Shown piece by piece: positions 4,996 through 6,187 of a DNA stretch of 6,187 nt. The position numbers were made by a program, and so were the translations under genes. The DNA comes from Betaproteobacteria bacterium (GTDB taxonomy: Bacteria; Pseudomonadota; Gammaproteobacteria; Burkholderiales; SG8-41): the NCBI GenBank assembly GCA_029883965.1, contig JAOUIN010000140.1, forward strand, positions 1 to 6,187, written 5' to 3'. How positions within the stretch are numbered: position 1 is the first letter of the stretch; each line of letters starts with the position of its first letter. The notes below the pieces were generated by a model. The model made no database searches and was not told the DNA's origin. It saw only the letters and a program-made list of their open reading frames with translations.

Positions 4996-6187
4996 CTGTT
5001 GTTACCTCCTTGGTTATCGGGCTCGACCACCAGCGTCAGCCCCGTCCTGGATTTCACGCGCAGCGCCTGTCCGCGCTGCACGCGGTTCGTACTGGTCGCC
5101 CGCCAGCGCTCGCCCGCCACGCGCACCCAGCCTTCATGCTCGAAATCCTCAAGTGCGGTACCGTGCGCACCAAGCAGTTCCTCGCTGCCGCTGACCACGG
5201 GCCGCTTGCGCGCCCGCAATGCGAGCGCCACTGTCGCGAACACCAGCCCCGAGCTCACCACGCCCAGCGTAACAATAAATGACACGGGCAGTGCATACGA
5301 GCCCGATGCATCACCCTCAAACAACACGATGGCACCTATGGTCAATGCTGCGGCCCCACCGATGCCCAGTATGCCGAAACTCGGCACGAACGCCTCGGCG
5401 ATGATAAAGGCCACACCCAGCAGGATCAGCCCGAGCCCGGTGTAATTGATCGGCAGCAGCTGGAACGCAAACGCCGCAAGCATCAGGCAGATTGCGCCGA
5501 TCACGCCGGGTCCGACGAACCCCGGATTGGAAAATTCGAAAATCAGCCCATAAATGCCGATCATCATCAGAATCAGCGCCATGCCGGGATTGGCAATCAC
5601 GGCCAGCAGTTCACTGCGCCAGTCCGGATCCAGTGCAATCGTCTCCGCCTCCGCGGTCGCGAGCGTGCGCTCGACGCCCTGCAAGGTGATTTTTCGGCCG
5701 TCGATGGCTTTCAGCAGCGCCGGCACATCCTGCGCCACGACATCCACCACCTTGAGCTTCAATGCCTCTTCGGCGGACAGGCTCACGGCCTCGCGCACCG
5801 CCTGCTCGGCCCACTCCGCATTGCGCCCGCGCAGCTGCGCCAGGCCGCGGATATAGGCAGAAGCGTCGTTGACCAGCTTGGCCTTCATCGTGTCTTGCGG
5901 CGGTGGTGCCTGCGTCTTACCGCCCTTGCCGTCGGCTTTCTCCTTTGCTTTCTTCTCCTCTTTGTCTTCGGTCGCTGCGGGCTTCGGCGCCGATGGACCG
6001 GGCACACCGATCGCGACCGGGGTGGCCGCCCCCAGATTCGTGCCCGGCGCCATTGCCGCGATATGGCTGGCATACAGGATATAAGTGCCGGCACTCGCCG
6101 CACGCGCGCCGCTGGGCGCAACGTACGTCGCCACAGGAATCGGTGACGCCAGAATTTCCTTGATGATGCTGCGCATGGCTGTATCAA
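4992..6187 (-). CDS. nfeD: NfeD-family membrane-bound serine protease (ClpP-class), 5' end missing
   Basis: This is the long form of NfeD, a membrane protease that acts with a slipin, the next gene. The frame is open to the right edge, and the residues before the first in-window Met (codon 6174-6176) read D-T-A, matching the conserved GGLDTAMR stretch. That Met is therefore internal; the signal peptide and first part of the protease domain lie outside. Numbering from that Met, the ClpP-like domain spans about 1-170. The nucleophile Ser28 sits in RAASAGTYI (codon 6093-6095), followed by the conserved MAPGTNLGAATPV. The general-base Lys is most likely Lys100 in KLVNDASAYIR (5877-5879), equivalent to Lys138 of PH1510. 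A Lys/Glu/Ala/Pro-rich insert (about 64-97) separates the two. Four or five membrane segments fill about 190-320, and a C-terminal NfeD OB-fold fills about 330-390. The stop overlaps the slipin start by ATGA. Family call is very secure; substrate is inferred from homologues. Confidence 0.95.
   Translation of the reverse strand, partial: DTAMRSIIKEILASPIPVATYVAPSGARAASAGTYILYASHIAAMAPGTNLGAATPVAIGVPGPSAPKPAATEDKEEKKAKEKADGKGGKTQAPPPQDTMKAKLVNDASAYIRGLAQLRGRNAEWAEQAVREAVSLSAEEALKLKVVDVVAQDVPALLKAIDGRKITLQGVERTLATAEAETIALDPDWRSELLAVIANPGMALILMMIGIYGLIFEFSNPGFVGPGVIGAICLMLAAFAFQLLPINYTGLGLILLGVAFIIAEAFVPSFGILGIGGAAALTIGAIVLFEGDASGSYALPVSFIVTLGVVSSGLVFATVALALRARKRPVVSGSEELLGAHGTALEDFEHEGWVRVAGERWRATSTNRVQRGQALRVKSRTGLTLVVEPDNQGGNNR
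5004..5010 (-). promoter_or_regulatory. Ribosome binding site of the slipin gene
   Basis: On the minus strand this reads AGGAGGT, a near-perfect match to the 16S rRNA anti-Shine-Dalgarno, eight bases before the ATG at 4993-4995. It lies inside the end of the nfeD coding sequence and fixes the slipin start. A strong site like this suggests the slipin is made in quantity independently of termination on nfeD. Confidence 0.9.

Overview
The window reads as a GC-rich bacterial chromosome segment, most likely from a beta- or gammaproteobacterium. This is judged from protein style, AGGAGG-type ribosome binding sites and an FNR/Anr-type operator. All five genes supported here are on the minus strand, so transcription runs from the right end to the left. 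Neither end is complete: the right-hand gene lacks its start and the left-hand gene lacks its last few dozen codons. The many long plus-strand frames are antisense shadows of these genes.

The right half (4225-6187) is a classic two-gene membrane quality-control unit. It holds a long-form NfeD membrane serine protease (ClpP-like domain, membrane core, C-terminal OB-fold) and its partner, a slipin (stomatin/SPFH family). The two genes overlap by ATGA, and the slipin has a near-perfect ribosome binding site inside the end of nfeD. In the characterised archaeal pair (PH1510/PH1511) the protease cuts the slipin's hydrophobic C-terminal segment. Both catalytic residues and an equivalent target segment are visible here.

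The 132-base gap 4093-4224 holds the main regulatory signal: a 14-base FNR/Anr-like box (4189-4202). A weak -10 element lies exactly 22 bases further downstream, the geometry of a class II FNR-activated promoter.

The left half (1-4092) looks like an operon driven by that promoter. In order it contains a small exported beta-rich protein of unknown function (150 aa), a CaCA-family cation/Ca2+ exchanger (337 aa), and a P-type ATPase of the calcium-pump type (850 codons present). The ATPase starts on GTG three bases after the exchanger's stop, so the two transporters are probably translationally coupled. The inference is a cation (probably Ca2+) efflux module pairing an ion-gradient-driven exchanger with an ATP-driven pump, possibly induced under low oxygen. 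The substrate and the role of the exported protein are not proven by the sequence.

No tRNA, rRNA, CRISPR array, insertion sequence or integrase was seen. The only non-coding stretches are 3570-3639 and 4093-4224.
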